Source of the DNA: Pyricularia pennisetigena
Lineage: Eukaryota; Ascomycota; Sordariomycetes; Magnaporthales; Pyriculariaceae
DNA length: 64,000 nucleotides
Direction of reading: 5' to 3'
NCBI RefSeq assembly: GCF_004337985.1
Contig: NW_021940918.1
Location: forward strand, 4,011,429-4,075,428
This document shows positions 1 to 10,460 of this stretch, in pieces. The notes under the pieces were generated by a model, which saw nothing but the letters and a program-made list of their open reading frames with translations, had not been told where the DNA came from and searched no databases. A program made the position numbers and the translations under genes. The stretch's first letter is position 1; the number at the start of each line of letters is the position of its first letter.

Positions 1-533
1 TTTCGGGTCTCCTTCTCGGAATGAACACACTGACCCGCTTTAAGGACTTCACTTTGTCGTTTTCCGAACTCAATATCATGAGAGGGAATGTCGTCCAAAA
101 GAGCACGCGCATAAGCTGCGGCAGCCATAGCCGCAAAGCCCTGCCACTCTTTATTGATATGGCTGTCGCTGTAGTCAGAAATGCCTCGTACCACCAGGCA
201 ATTGTAACGGTTCACAACCCCCGCCGCCTTCATCTCGAAGCAGAGGATACCCGTTTCTCTTGCGTGCTTGTCGCGGAAGATCGCATCCTCAATCTTCAGA
301 TTGCCCGAGGCAATAACTCCGTAATGTATAGTGACTAGATCCTCTTCGTCCTGGTCACGAGGCTCCCTTGGCACAATGTAATTGTTCGAACACCCGCTAA
401 AATTGTTGCTGCTATTCTCGTCTGCTCGAGGATGCATGTAGCTGGGTTCGTAAAGAACGTCAGTTGCTGGGCAGGAGAACATTTTCTTGCGTTTAAACCC
501 TGCGATCGTTTTGGCAATTTTCATGCGGTGCAT
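1..533 (-). pseudogene. Pfs / purine-uridine phosphorylase-family fragment
   Basis: On the minus strand, one frame is open from an ATG at 533 to the window edge. It carries the C-terminal half of the fungal Pfs (PNP_UDP phosphorylase-like) domain that commonly heads NACHT, ankyrin and other incompatibility-type proteins. Visible blocks are IHYGVIASGN, GILCFEMKAAG, VVRGISDYSDSH and EWQGFAAMAAAAYARALL. The SDYSD segment with its following His is the usual nucleoside-pocket signature. The N-terminal half of the domain is absent, and a TAA lies directly upstream of the ATG, so this is a truncated gene or the second exon of a decayed one. The effector part would lie beyond the window. Family assignment is firm; whether it is functional is unknown. 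Confidence 0.65.
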
Positions 534-1151
534 TTAAATGGCCCCTCCGCCAAAAGCCACTCGACGATGCACTCCAGGCCGTATTCCGCAATGTAATTAG
601 CAAACAAACCAATGGTAGCATATTTGATTGCGATCACAAAGGGTTGCATGTTACATTGTAACAAAAGTCCAGAAAAGAGGAGGCCTCCAAAACTCGACTT
701 GTAGAGATGAAGTGCCACAGGTCTGCTCTTATCCTAAAACCGCTTGACCTCCTGGATCGGACTCAATTTATGCGGGCGAGGGGGCTGCTCGGTCTGCAAA
801 TCAAATACTTGGACTTAGTCAGCTTTGCTGCGGGCGCAGCGAAGCTGACAAAGCTTGATGCAAAAACCGTTCACTTGCTACGGACTATTTTTGACAAGTT
901 CTGTATTGGCACATATAATGAAGGATCCCCCACGTAGTACGAGGCAAAATACCCGAACAATATTACAGTCAGGTTGTAGGAAGGATTAGTTTAGGTGCAA
1001 CTCGGTGATGAAAGTTAATAAACAAAAGTAACAAAGTTCACTTCACAACTTTTGTTGTTTTCTCGATTAAGTCTGAGAATATTTACGCTCCATCCATTTT
1101 ATCACCAAATGCCCCCGCCCGGCATTCCGGAGGGGGCGTGCAAAGCGCTTA
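534..1151. other. intergenic, no convincing gene
   Basis: Only short frames without recognisable domains occur here. Positions about 595-617 share a 23-base identical stretch with the patatin-like gene near 28,434-28,456, which may be a leftover fragment. A GC-rich stem-loop lies at 1111-1137. Confidence 0.5.
1111..1137. repeat. GC-rich stem-loop
   Basis: GCCCCC at 1111-1116 pairs with GGGGGC at 1132-1137, and CCGG at 1119-1122 pairs with CCGG at 1127-1130 around a CATT loop. It sits just outside the start of the duplicated SET-gene segment. Its function is unknown. Confidence 0.5.
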
Positions 1152-3721
1152 TCGTGCACGGTCCAGTGGAACATATACGAACAACGCTAACCCCGCTTTT
1201 TCCACGTCGCGTCGATCATCTTTTGACATCACGGCTCAACTTATCCATAGTAGACACAATGGAACCTGATTCCGACTTCTTTGCAAACGCGCCGGAAGGT
1301 GCGAGGGACTACGTCGTCGGTGCACCTAGGAGTATTCAGCAATGGATTCTGGGAAAGGTCCGCCGCCAGGGAAAGACGAAAGAGATCGAGCGACTGGAGG
1401 CCAAATACAGAGTGGAAATTGAGGCGTTAAAAGCCCAGCTCGAGGAAGCCACTTCTAGACAGAGCAAGCGAGGAAAGCCTATCGAAGTACAGCTGGTGGA
1501 GCAGCAGGCCATGCTCGAAAAGCTCGGGGCCGAAAACGAACGACTTAAACGTGAAATGGGAGAGGTGAAGCGAGGGCCACGTCCAGTAAGTCCAACAGCT
1601 CGGCAACCGCGAAGATGGTGCTAACTGATGCCCCTAGAGAAGCTATTGCCTGGCAGGTATAGGCGCGACGAAGACCAAACAAACATGGAACCTGCTTTAA
1701 AGTCTGCCTCAGCACCTGTGCCACATATGTCTAGCAACGCGTCGGGGCATAGTAGCGACACTAATGGCAGCACTCCTCCCCAGGATGTGTCCGACCCGGT
1801 CGAAGCTGATATGCCCGATGCCGCACTCAGCAGCTCCGAGACCCGGTCTTCCACGAGCACTCCCCTCAGCAGCCCCCCTAAAAGCCCCTGTGATCCGGCC
1901 AGTCAGCCCAGCAACGATATTCGGACGCAAGGAACGACCTCTGTGATTACTGCTGCGGCCATGCATCCGGAGTTTCTGGGAAATCAAGACCAGAATGATA
2001 AACAGGCCTTTGTCACTGCCGACTTGGGGGAAAAACTTGCTTCCAGCATAGCTACTAAGCTAGGCTCCAAATTCTCTGGCGCGGTGCACATCAAGGACTT
2101 CGAACCAATCGACCCCGAAAACTTGAAAAAAACCATTAATTTGCCACAAGAAGACTACGACCTCGTCGGTGTTGAATATAAGGACAGTTCCTTAATTTTA
2201 TCTTCCCGCGGATTTGAGGTTCCGGATTTCTCCCGTCCGTCATCAACGGACATAAATGCCAAAACTTTCATCGAAAACCTAATTGCCAATCCTCCCAAAG
2301 GACACATTCCATACTATGTCGGCCCATCGCTTGCGTCATGCCAACAAGCCCGTGATAACGTACGGAGCTTTGCTGTTGGTGGATTAGCTCCACATGAGAA
2401 GGTGGCCGCATATTACGAACTCGCTAGCCACTTTGACTCCAAGTCAGTTCTGACAGCGCTACTCGCTTGTGTTGCCCGGATCCAAACCTTCAAAGAGATG
2501 AATAAAACAAAAGAGGGCAGGAAAAATCTGCCTCCGGGTACGCTGGAAAAGTTTTACAAACTCTCAAGAACCAAGGTCGAATTTTCGACTTTTCGTTCCC
2601 ACATCTTTAACGCTCGGAATTTCGATGAGATCCTCGGAAGTCTGGTGGTCTTTTTGCCGTTTCAAGGCAATGGTGAGATCTCTATGCGGCAATTTGAAAG
2701 AGGGTGTACGCCAAACTTCCGGAGTTGCCTGAGGTCCCGCCCCCATTTCGAACCATTTCAGCATTTGGGACAAACTTTTGTGGATTCTATTTTGGAAGAC
2801 AGCGGATACCAAATAACGATATTTGAATGTGTCCCTACCAAGCCAGAGCTGTCAAAGCTGCCTCTGGAGTGCCAAGTTCAATTGCTCAAGGTCGGCTATA
2901 TACAGGAAAACTTGAGCGAAACCCCCAATTGGCAAAAGCCCGAAGATTGGCTGTGGGACTGGCCGCTACCCCCGGATTGGCTGCCACCAGGTTGCAAATG
3001 CATGCTCTGCAAACATTCAAACTGCACATGCATCCAAAGATACACTACCTGCGAAGGGCTTCATGTCAGCCACTATGGCAAAAAGGGGTTTGGCATCCGG
3101 GTTACCAAATTTTACGGGCGACGTCATGTGTTTGGGGAACTTGTCGGGAATCTCGTTAAACCGGGTTCCTTTTCTGATGGCATGGGTTTGGTATTTGCCA
3201 GGGATGATCTAGATGGACAGCCTGTGACTGCACAGCTATATACCGGAGATAAAGGGAACATTTTTCGGTTTATCAACCACCGATGCTGTTCTCCCGCGGT
3301 CAAGATTGAGGGTATGAGAATATCTGGGAAGTACCGGATGATGGTTGTTTCAGTGAGGGATGTAGCTGCGGGAGAGGAACTCACTGCAAATTGGGGGAGC
3401 GGTTTTATAGAGGGTACGTGTTTGTGTGAAGATTGTGAGAACAATCAGGATAAGGAAGGAAATGTTGGAGTATAAATAATTATTCCTCTACTACCCAAAA
3501 GGTTGGCATACAGATTAGTCTACTCGTATTTGCAATTAATGACCAATATCGCGAGATTTCCAATGGGTTCGAAATTTTCCAGGCAAACTTTTCTGATTAT
3601 CGATGTTAACCTACAGCCCCTGTTGATATCAAATTGAGTAATCATTATTAGTGGGCTTTATATAAATCAACATAACTAGGATCTGTGGAACTTCATATCG
3701 TCAAACAGAATGCTGGCGTCA
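1152..3721 (+). repeat. left copy of inverted segmental duplication (JmjC-SET locus)
   Basis: From TATCGTGCACGG at about 1152 to GCTGGCGTCA at 3721 this segment is homologous, on the opposite strand, to 48377-51800. It covers the promoter, both exons and the 3' flank of the SET gene. Its last bases also include the start of the DUF6606 remnant that lies next to the right copy. Compared with the right copy it lacks 813 bp and about 33 bp of leader, and carries scattered substitutions. Confidence 0.85.
1259..3475 (+). pseudogene. coiled-coil/SET protein, JmjC-deleted and frameshifted copy
   Basis: This is a diverged relative of the intact JmjC-SET gene at 48623-51644. The coiled-coil exon starts at ATG 1259. 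A GGGG run in the right copy is GGG here (about 1573-1576), so the exon joins the SET exon out of frame at the expected GTAAGT...TAG intron. The SET exon is open over 1628-3475, where 271 codons corresponding to the whole JmjC domain are missing in frame after SLASCQQ. The C-terminal SET fold is kept: FINHRCCSPA (the NHxC block), GEELTANWG, and a post-SET CLCEDC. The catalytic Tyr usually found in the ELxxDYG block is Trp. It could still yield a SET-only protein from an internal start, but it is most likely decayed. Confidence 0.75.
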
Positions 3722-4099
3722 CGTTAGGGATGAGGCGCTAGCATATCATCTCGCAGGCTCCTTAGATTGTGTGGTATATGTTCAGCTCGCTGTTTGATTT
3801 GATCGAAGTGATCAAAAGGGCATGAATTAGTGTTAACGTATCTGCCAAAAAGGCCATTGTTTTACAATCACTTGGGATTCTTGTTTATCAACAAACTCAT
3901 GAACTGTACTACTATTTGACGGACGATTTTCGCTGGCCCAATGAAGAAGGATTCCAAATTGTGGTACCATAGTGGCATAGTGGCATAGTGGCATAGTGGC
4001 ATAGTCACACAGCGTAAAAGGCCGCTGTGCCTCACCTCACCTACTGCTTCATTCCCATTCACATTCATCCCCGTTTGGAACTGAACATAGCCTCAAAAG
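3476..4099. other. intergenic
   Basis: Up to 3721 this is the 3' flank of the duplicated SET locus. After that no gene is seen; the stretch contains the 8-bp minisatellite at 3968-4004 and ends at the SKP1-like gene. Confidence 0.6.
3968..4004 (+). repeat. 8-bp minisatellite (CATAGTGG)n
   Basis: Four perfect CATAGTGG units plus a partial fifth. The same unit occurs in reverse orientation at 62804-62850. Confidence 0.9.
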
Positions 4100-4693
4100 A
4101 TGTCAGAGGGTCAACTACAGAAAGTAACCCTGCATAGTAACGATAACAAGTCCATCGAGGTTGGTATGTCACCACTTTCAACATCTCATCTTGTACACGG
4201 TCGCATGCTATTCCTGTAAATTTACTGACCTTGGATACTTGATTAGATCGCGCTGTCGCATGCAGTTCCCGTGTGATCAAGGACCCGATTGATGATTTGG
4301 GCGAGGAGATGGCTACTGCTACACCAATTCCGATTCATAACGTCAGCCAGGCCGTACTAAAGAAGGTTCTCGAATGGTGCGAACACCATCAGAACGACCC
4401 TGCGCAAACCAGCGACGACGACAGTAAAATTTTCGTGAAGACAACCCGTATGGATGAGTGGGATGAGAAGTTCATGCTGCAGATCGACCAGGAAATGCTG
4501 TTCGAGATCATCTTGGTATGCAAAAAAGAGAAGAAGAAAATACATCTATAAATGGGGTTCATGAACTAACTCCTGCCAGGCCAGCAACTACCTCGAGATC
4601 AAGGCACTGCTAGAAGTCGGTTGCAAAACAGTCGCTAATATGATCAAGGGCAAGTCGCCGGGTGAAATTCGAAAGACGTTCAACATCACGTAA
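4100..4693 (+). CDS. SKP1-like SCF ubiquitin-ligase adaptor, C-terminally truncated
   Basis: Three exons (4100-4163, 4247-4515, 4580-4693) give 148 aa that align along SKP1/SconC. The N-terminus is [20 protein letters not shown], followed by [38 protein letters not shown] and then [25 protein letters not shown]. Introns use GTATGT...TTAG and GTATGC...CCAG. SKP1 bridges cullin-1 and F-box proteins in SCF complexes. The frame stops right after IRKTFNIT, so the usual last ~20 residues (the acidic EEE...NEWAED helix that contacts the F-box) are missing. Another small C-terminal exon cannot be excluded because GTAAGG overlaps the stop, but no such exon is recognisable downstream. Core fungi carry one full-length SKP1, so this is likely an extra paralogue. 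Confidence 0.85.
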
Positions 4694-5139
4694 GGTCGGT
4701 TGAGGAAGAATCCAAGTGAGCACCAGAAGAAAAAGTATGGGACAGGGTGTCAGGGTGTTGCGGAGGAAAGAATAACACCGCTCACCTTTCAGGAAGCGAA
4801 AACTGGCGCGTGATAGGCGCTAGTGACACTATGACTGCAATAAAATCATTGTTTGCATGCCAAGTCTTCTTGGAGGTAGCATTGTATAAGTTGTGTCCAA
4901 TTGCATGGCGCCACGGTATGGCAAAATGTAAGACTGCCAAGCGAGATGCCCTCCGTTTTCTAAGAATAGGATCAACTTCTGGATAAAAGATGTCTTGGAA
5001 CCGTTGTCTTGTCATTAATGTCCTCGACAGACTACTGTTGCTGCCGCCATCAACCCCGTTCACTGCTTTTTAGTCCCATTTTTTTAGGCCAAGCCGATGA
5101 TAGCGCCATAGTGTTCACGATCAGCAGCCTTACGTCACC
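4694..5139. other. intergenic
   Basis: No gene or known repeat is recognised between the SKP1-like gene and the copia remnant. Confidence 0.5.
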
Positions 5140-6412
5140 GTTAACACCCCTAGAAGCACCCGCCGAGGCGTTTATATCAACCAAAGAAGCCCAATCCCGG
5201 GAATTAGCTATCAAGTACAGGGCCGAAGGGAAGATAACAACGCCAGGAGCTCCATTCGAGCAGTCAGATGCAGCGGAGATAGATGCTTTGCTAGGCGCAG
5301 GAGTGCTCGAACCGGTGAGCGGAAATAACGCACGCGGCCGAGTTTTTTGGTGCCAGAATGGTGCGAGAGGTCAAAGGAACAACGGATCGCCCATACGAAA
5401 AATCACGCCTTGTTATTCAGGGGCACAGTGATAACGAGAAAAAGAGCCTGTTAACCCAGGCGCCAACGATCATGCGGTGCAGCCAATGCCTGATCTTAGC
5501 GATCGCACCAAGCATGATAGCGCAATTCGGCCACGTTCTTATGATCAGGGATATCAGCCAGGCCTACACCCAATCCAAAAGTCAACTCATGAGGGACGTG
5601 CTGGTACGGATCCCAAGGGAATTAGAGCACAAATACCCCCCTGGAACGTATTTGAAGGTCAACAACCCGTTATACGGCCTAGCAGAATCAGGATTGCACT
5701 GGTTCGATACCTATCAACGCCACCACAAGGAGCGGTTAAACTGTGCAACGTCTGAATATGACACCTGCCTTCTGATCACAAAAAGCGGCCCGTTTGGGCT
5801 AGTTGGCCTACAGACAGACGACACGCTAAATTTGGGAGATCCCGAGTTTATTGCGTGTGAAGAAACAGAGCTCCAGAGCGCAGGGCTACTAGCCAAACCG
5901 CAGAAGATATTGCAGGAGGGAGACGTTGAAGATTTCAACGGCTGCAAGATCAAGCTACAGAACGGCAACGTGATCATGCAACAAAAGGGACAGGCAGATC
6001 GCCTCGAGCTGATAAATTTGCAATCACCCGATCGCAAAGCCGCAATGGACCCATTACCACAACAGAAAAGAGAGCCGCCTCCGCCAGAAGAGATCAACGG
6101 AGAACCAGAGTTTGTGGTCGATAAAGTTCTAGCGTCCCGATTATTTGGCCGGAGTAAGACATTGCAATACCAGGTCGCATGGCAAGGATGTGATCCAGAC
6201 GACACGTGGTACCCGGCTGAAAACTTCAAGAATTCAGCGACAGCCCTTGACGACTTCCACAAGAAGTACAAAGATGCCGCAGGACCGCCGAAGCGATTGG
6301 CAATCTGGATAAAAGCCGCTGCCGAGGATAAGTTGGACGAACCGAATCAGGAGGATAACGTGGCGGAGCATGGAGAGTTAAACGGTAAAAGGAAAAAGCG
6401 ACGACATGGTTA
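5140..6412 (+). mobile_element. Ty1/copia reverse-transcriptase remnant ending in a chromodomain
   Basis: The frame starts in the N-terminal part of an RVT_2 (copia) reverse transcriptase (ITTPGAPFEQSDAAEIDALL) and continues, after a one-base frame change at the T6 run near 5346, through VREVKGTTDRPYEKSRLVIQ, RDISQAYTQS, LYGLAESGLHWFDTY and LQTDDTL. The YVDD-type motif appears as QTDDT. RNase H is missing. Instead, after a proline-rich linker (PQQKREPPPPEE), the same frame carries a chromodomain (FVVDKVLASRLFG, LQYQVAWQGCDPDDTWYPAENF) and ends in a basic tail. Gag, protease, integrase and LTRs are not seen, so this is a fragment. The RT-chromodomain order is unusual and may be a deletion product. 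Confidence 0.8.
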
Positions 6413-6535
6413 ACTTGACAAGAGCCTCGCATGATCTCCTGCGTCGACATACGAGGTTTGGAAGGGGGTAGTGTGACATTTGGACCATGAGATCACCAGA
6501 CCCTAACCCTGACCCCTGACCAACGACCCACCAGG

Positions 6536-6925
6536 GTGATACCTTTATCTACGTCGCGTCAAGCTCAAAACTTTGTTTCCTTTCTTCTCCTCAGAGTAGA
6601 ATCTTCGTCGATAGATGCCAATAGACTAGCTTCCGTGCTACACTTACCCCGGGCCGTGACAAAGGGCTTGGCTGAATATTATCATCAAGGCGGCCGAGCT
6701 GCGAGCATATGTCGATGTAACTCGCTCCCTATCGAAGGTGTCCGGTGTGTGTTCATGAGAAGTTTGATTCATGAAAAGGCTTCCGACCCCAGCTATCGCC
6801 TCGCGAAGTTTATAAGCAACTACCTTGCCAACAAACTCGATATCCCGACCCAACTAAAAGTACAACTACTGGAACAAAAGCTTGAGGCAGTTTTTGCGAA
6901 TCCCGAACACGGACTTGGGTTTTAG
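6536..6925 (+). CDS. hypothetical protein (129 aa), 3' end inside the inverted repeat
   Basis: An open frame with no recognised domain. Its codons from 6828 onward (KLDIPTQLKVQLLEQKLEAV, then FANPEHGLGF) lie in the left arm of the inverted repeat. The right arm carries only this C-terminal piece, which suggests that the left arm sits in the older context. The upstream end is uncertain; no splice site was chosen. Confidence 0.3.
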   Translation: MIPLSTSRQAQNFVSFLLLRVESSSIDANRLASVLHLPRAVTKGLAEYYHQGGRAASICRCNSLPIEGVRCVFMRSLIHEKASDPSYRLAKFISNYLANKLDIPTQLKVQLLEQKLEAVFANPEHGLGF

Positions 6926-8522
6926 TACATGAGTTCCCCGATAGTAAAGAGGATCTGCTCGTATTTCAGGCGAACGTAAGCTTTTCACATTTCTAAGATG
7001 GCTGGTTCGTGATTGTGTCTAACGTAACCTTTACAGGTTCAACGCAAGAACTTTATCCTACTTTTAGGTGGCACAATAGTAAATATAAATTTGAATTAAG
7101 GGGGAAATAGAAATTTTAACTAGAACCATATTCCGTAGCTTTGTCGGGTCGTGTGGTAAACTTTGGTGGACATATTTAAGTTCCAGTTGAAATTTACAAT
7201 TGTAGTGGATGTAAATTCAAGTTCCCATTTTTTTCATCCGCATGTTTTCCGAAATTCAAATATTTGCCAATTTAAGTATAGCGTGCCTTCGCTGCGCAGA
7301 AGCGGCGGCAGTACTCGGGCAATCCTTCAGGAGAATAGCGGCCGGAAAACGTGGCTAGACAATTCTGATAACAATCACGGCGTTCCAACTTGGGGGCGGC
7401 TGATTCGTCCGAGGGGGTTGCGGCACCCATGGCGGCGCCAACAAAGAACAAAGTGATGAACGATTTGAAATTCATTGTATTTGTTAAAACAGGATAAGCA
7501 GAATACTAGATGGATAAAGAATAGTAGAGGCTTTAACTAGAGTGAGAGAAGAATGTTTTAGAATAAGCTGTGATGAAAGTGAAAAGGAAACGAAGTTTTA
7601 ACTATTTTATATACGTTTATAATATATGGAAAACCAAATATAATTCAAAAATATGCATTCCTTATACGAGTTTTACATTTTATTTTTAAAGCAAATTAAT
7701 GCGGAAAGTACTATAATTGTTTGTTCTAATTTAAATGTTGAAATGACTCACATTTGATAATGAAAATATTATTTGCAATAACAATTATTGGCAGGGGCAC
7801 ACAGTATAATATTAAAGCGAATAAACATTGTAAGTTAACATAATTAATGGAACAGTAAAAGGGATATATAATTAGAAATTGCAAAAGTTTACTAAATATA
7901 CGCGAGCGACGCGCATATATTTGGCACCGGTTCCCAGTTAAGCCCAATGGGAAGTTGAAAATGTAATACCTTAGTTCGACAATCCCTCACGGGTTTCGCC
8001 GCCCTTAACCGATAATGCCAGCAGCATTAATTAAACGGTGCCACAGAAAATTGATGGTGATGTTTATAATAAAAGTTGGAGAGTAATAACAGACGTGTTG
8101 TTATTTTTGGGTGTGCGGTTATTAGGCGGTGCGGTTAGGGGTACCAAACGTTATACCTGCCTTATCCATATTCCAACGGCTTTGAGGTTTGATAGGCTTA
8201 ACTTCGGGGTAGTCTAGCCTTCGCCACCAAGTGCTAATTATTTCCACTCCTGAGGTTAGTAGCACCCGGCTGGATAGTTGACGGAGATTTTCAATGCGCA
8301 AGGCGCACCCGAGATAGTTCCTACCCTCGTAGAACCTAAATTAATCTTGCACCCAGAGTACGTTACCAGGGTGGGTTCTTCACATTGGCACGCAGTGCCA
8401 ATCGCACACACTCGCCTAAGCGACTAGTATTGCGTGCCTTTCTTCCTGTACATTTAGCTTTAGATCTTCAAATAAAATTGCTCCTATATTACAGCCTCGC
8501 TTTCTTGTGATTATTTTCGTGA
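6828..8522. repeat. left arm of 1,695-bp inverted repeat
   Basis: Position i in this arm equals the complement of position 17222-i. The match begins at 6828 (6827 against 10395 differs) and ends at 8522 (8523 against 8699 differs). I compared several blocks along the arm, and the three frames encoded in it, and found no mismatch or indel. No target-site duplication flanks the structure. The arm is AT-rich in the middle and encodes a small secreted peptide at 7272-7475. Confidence 0.92.
7272..7475 (-). CDS. small secreted CX3C...CX3C peptide (copy 1)
   Basis: 67 aa, identical to the protein at 9747-9950. A hydrophobic signal peptide (about residues 1-18) is followed by a short pro-segment that ends in ERR, a likely dibasic processing site. 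The mature part of about 34 aa has Cys35-x3-Cys39-x16-Cys56-x3-Cys60, the spacing pattern of alpha-hairpinin-type helical hairpins held by two disulfides. Expected location is the secretory pathway and outside the cell. A TATAAAAT box lies upstream (7604-7611 on this strand). Small size, secretion signal and cysteine pattern make it a candidate secreted effector or antimicrobial-type peptide. This is inferred from pattern only; the target is unknown. Confidence 0.7.
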   Translation of the reverse strand: MNFKSFITLFFVGAAMGAATPSDESAAPKLERRDCYQNCLATFSGRYSPEGLPEYCRRFCAAKARYT

Positions 8523-8699
8523 CGGAGTGGTAATTCGCTCTATTTATTTAGCTACCATTTTTTAAAAAGAAACATTTGCCTATTTTTTACAATAACGTAC
8601 CAGACACGCTATTCGAGAAAAGTCTCCATAATAACAGAATACAAAACGGACTAAAAAAAGAATGGAAAATATCACTTACTTTCATAATCCCTAACTCCT
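8523..8699. other. spacer between the inverted-repeat arms
   Basis: 177 bp of AT-rich unique sequence between the arms, without a recognisable gene. Its presence shows that the palindrome is not a simple fold-back at one base. Confidence 0.85.
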
Positions 8700-9610
8700 T
8701 CACGAAAATAATCACAAGAAAGCGAGGCTGTAATATAGGAGCAATTTTATTTGAAGATCTAAAGCTAAATGTACAGGAAGAAAGGCACGCAATACTAGTC
8801 GCTTAGGCGAGTGTGTGCGATTGGCACTGCGTGCCAATGTGAAGAACCCACCCTGGTAACGTACTCTGGGTGCAAGATTAATTTAGGTTCTACGAGGGTA
8901 GGAACTATCTCGGGTGCGCCTTGCGCATTGAAAATCTCCGTCAACTATCCAGCCGGGTGCTACTAACCTCAGGAGTGGAAATAATTAGCACTTGGTGGCG
9001 AAGGCTAGACTACCCCGAAGTTAAGCCTATCAAACCTCAAAGCCGTTGGAATATGGATAAGGCAGGTATAACGTTTGGTACCCCTAACCGCACCGCCTAA
9101 TAACCGCACACCCAAAAATAACAACACGTCTGTTATTACTCTCCAACTTTTATTATAAACATCACCATCAATTTTCTGTGGCACCGTTTAATTAATGCTG
9201 CTGGCATTATCGGTTAAGGGCGGCGAAACCCGTGAGGGATTGTCGAACTAAGGTATTACATTTTCAACTTCCCATTGGGCTTAACTGGGAACCGGTGCCA
9301 AATATATGCGCGTCGCTCGCGTATATTTAGTAAACTTTTGCAATTTCTAATTATATATCCCTTTTACTGTTCCATTAATTATGTTAACTTACAATGTTTA
9401 TTCGCTTTAATATTATACTGTGTGCCCCTGCCAATAATTGTTATTGCAAATAATATTTTCATTATCAAATGTGAGTCATTTCAACATTTAAATTAGAACA
9501 AACAATTATAGTACTTTCCGCATTAATTTGCTTTAAAAATAAAATGTAAAACTCGTATAAGGAATGCATATTTTTGAATTATATTTGGTTTTCCATATAT
9601 TATAAACGTA

Positions 9611-9618
9611 TATAAAAT
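9611..9618 (+). promoter_or_regulatory. TATA-like box upstream of secreted peptide gene
   Basis: TATAAAAT lies about 130 nt before the ATG at 9747, followed by a pyrimidine-rich leader and a CAAATACA context just before the start codon. The same element is mirrored in the other arm. Confidence 0.4.
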
Positions 9619-9746
9619 AGTTAAAACTTCGTTTCCTTTTCACTTTCATCACAGCTTATTCTAAAACATTCTTCTCTCACTCTAGTTAAAGCCTCTACTA
9701 TTCTTTATCCATCTAGTATTCTGCTTATCCTGTTTTAACAAATACA

Positions 9747-9950
9747 ATGAATTTCAAATCGTTCATCACTTTGTTCTTTGTTGGCGCCGCCATGGGTGCC
9801 GCAACCCCCTCGGACGAATCAGCCGCCCCCAAGTTGGAACGCCGTGATTGTTATCAGAATTGTCTAGCCACGTTTTCCGGCCGCTATTCTCCTGAAGGAT
9901 TGCCCGAGTACTGCCGCCGCTTCTGCGCAGCGAAGGCACGCTATACTTAA
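9747..9950 (+). CDS. small secreted CX3C...CX3C peptide (copy 2)
   Basis: Identical to the product of 7272-7475, transcribed in the opposite direction so that both copies point outward from the centre of the palindrome. The frame begins MNFKSFITLFFVG, a typical signal peptide, and ends after a basic tail. The start is supported by the signal peptide and by an A-rich context before the ATG. Because the full 5' and 3' flanks are duplicated, both copies should share the same regulation. Sequence alone cannot tell whether both are expressed. Confidence 0.7.
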   Translation: MNFKSFITLFFVGAAMGAATPSDESAAPKLERRDCYQNCLATFSGRYSPEGLPEYCRRFCAAKARYT

Positions 9951-10460
9951 ATTGGCAAATATTTGAATTTCGGAAAACATGCGGATGAAAAAAATGGGAA
10001 CTTGAATTTACATCCACTACAATTGTAAATTTCAACTGGAACTTAAATATGTCCACCAAAGTTTACCACACGACCCGACAAAGCTACGGAATATGGTTCT
10101 AGTTAAAATTTCTATTTCCCCCTTAATTCAAATTTATATTTACTATTGTGCCACCTAAAAGTAGGATAAAGTTCTTGCGTTGAACCTGTAAAGGTTACGT
10201 TAGACACAATCACGAACCAGCCATCTTAGAAATGTGAAAAGCTTACGTTCGCCTGAAATACGAGCAGATCCTCTTTACTATCGGGGAACTCATGTACTAA
10301 AACCCAAGTCCGTGTTCGGGATTCGCAAAAACTGCCTCAAGCTTTTGTTCCAGTAGTTGTACTTTTAGTTGGGTCGGGATATCGAGTTTGTTGGAGAGAC
10401 AGCCTTGAACGCAACCTCAAAGATTCTCCTTGGACTGAATTTCTAGTAGGCTATGGGAAC

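Larger units (their letters stand above)
8700..10394. repeat. right arm of 1,695-bp inverted repeat
   Basis: Reverse complement of 6828-8522. The outer boundary at 10394 cuts the copied C-terminus of the 6536-6925 frame, and unrelated sequence follows at once. Encodes copy 2 of the secreted peptide. Confidence 0.92.

Noticed and set aside
2340..2350. The JmjC absence in the left SET gene as an intron spliced from the right copy
   Set aside because: The right-copy segment starts AAATTC and ends GGAGA, with no GT-AG or GC-AG ends, and its frame is fully open with a clear JmjC domain.
5714..6271. 185-aa minus-strand frame over the copia remnant
   Set aside because: Antisense of the reverse transcriptase; low-complexity Ser/Cys composition.
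7163..7456. 97-aa frame antisense to the secreted peptide
   Set aside because: It overlaps the secreted-peptide gene on the other strand, has no domain, and its composition is that of a shadow frame.
6828..10394. The inverted repeat as a fold-back transposon
   Set aside because: No target-site duplication at the outer ends, no transposase, and the outer end cuts through a coding frame copied from the left flank.
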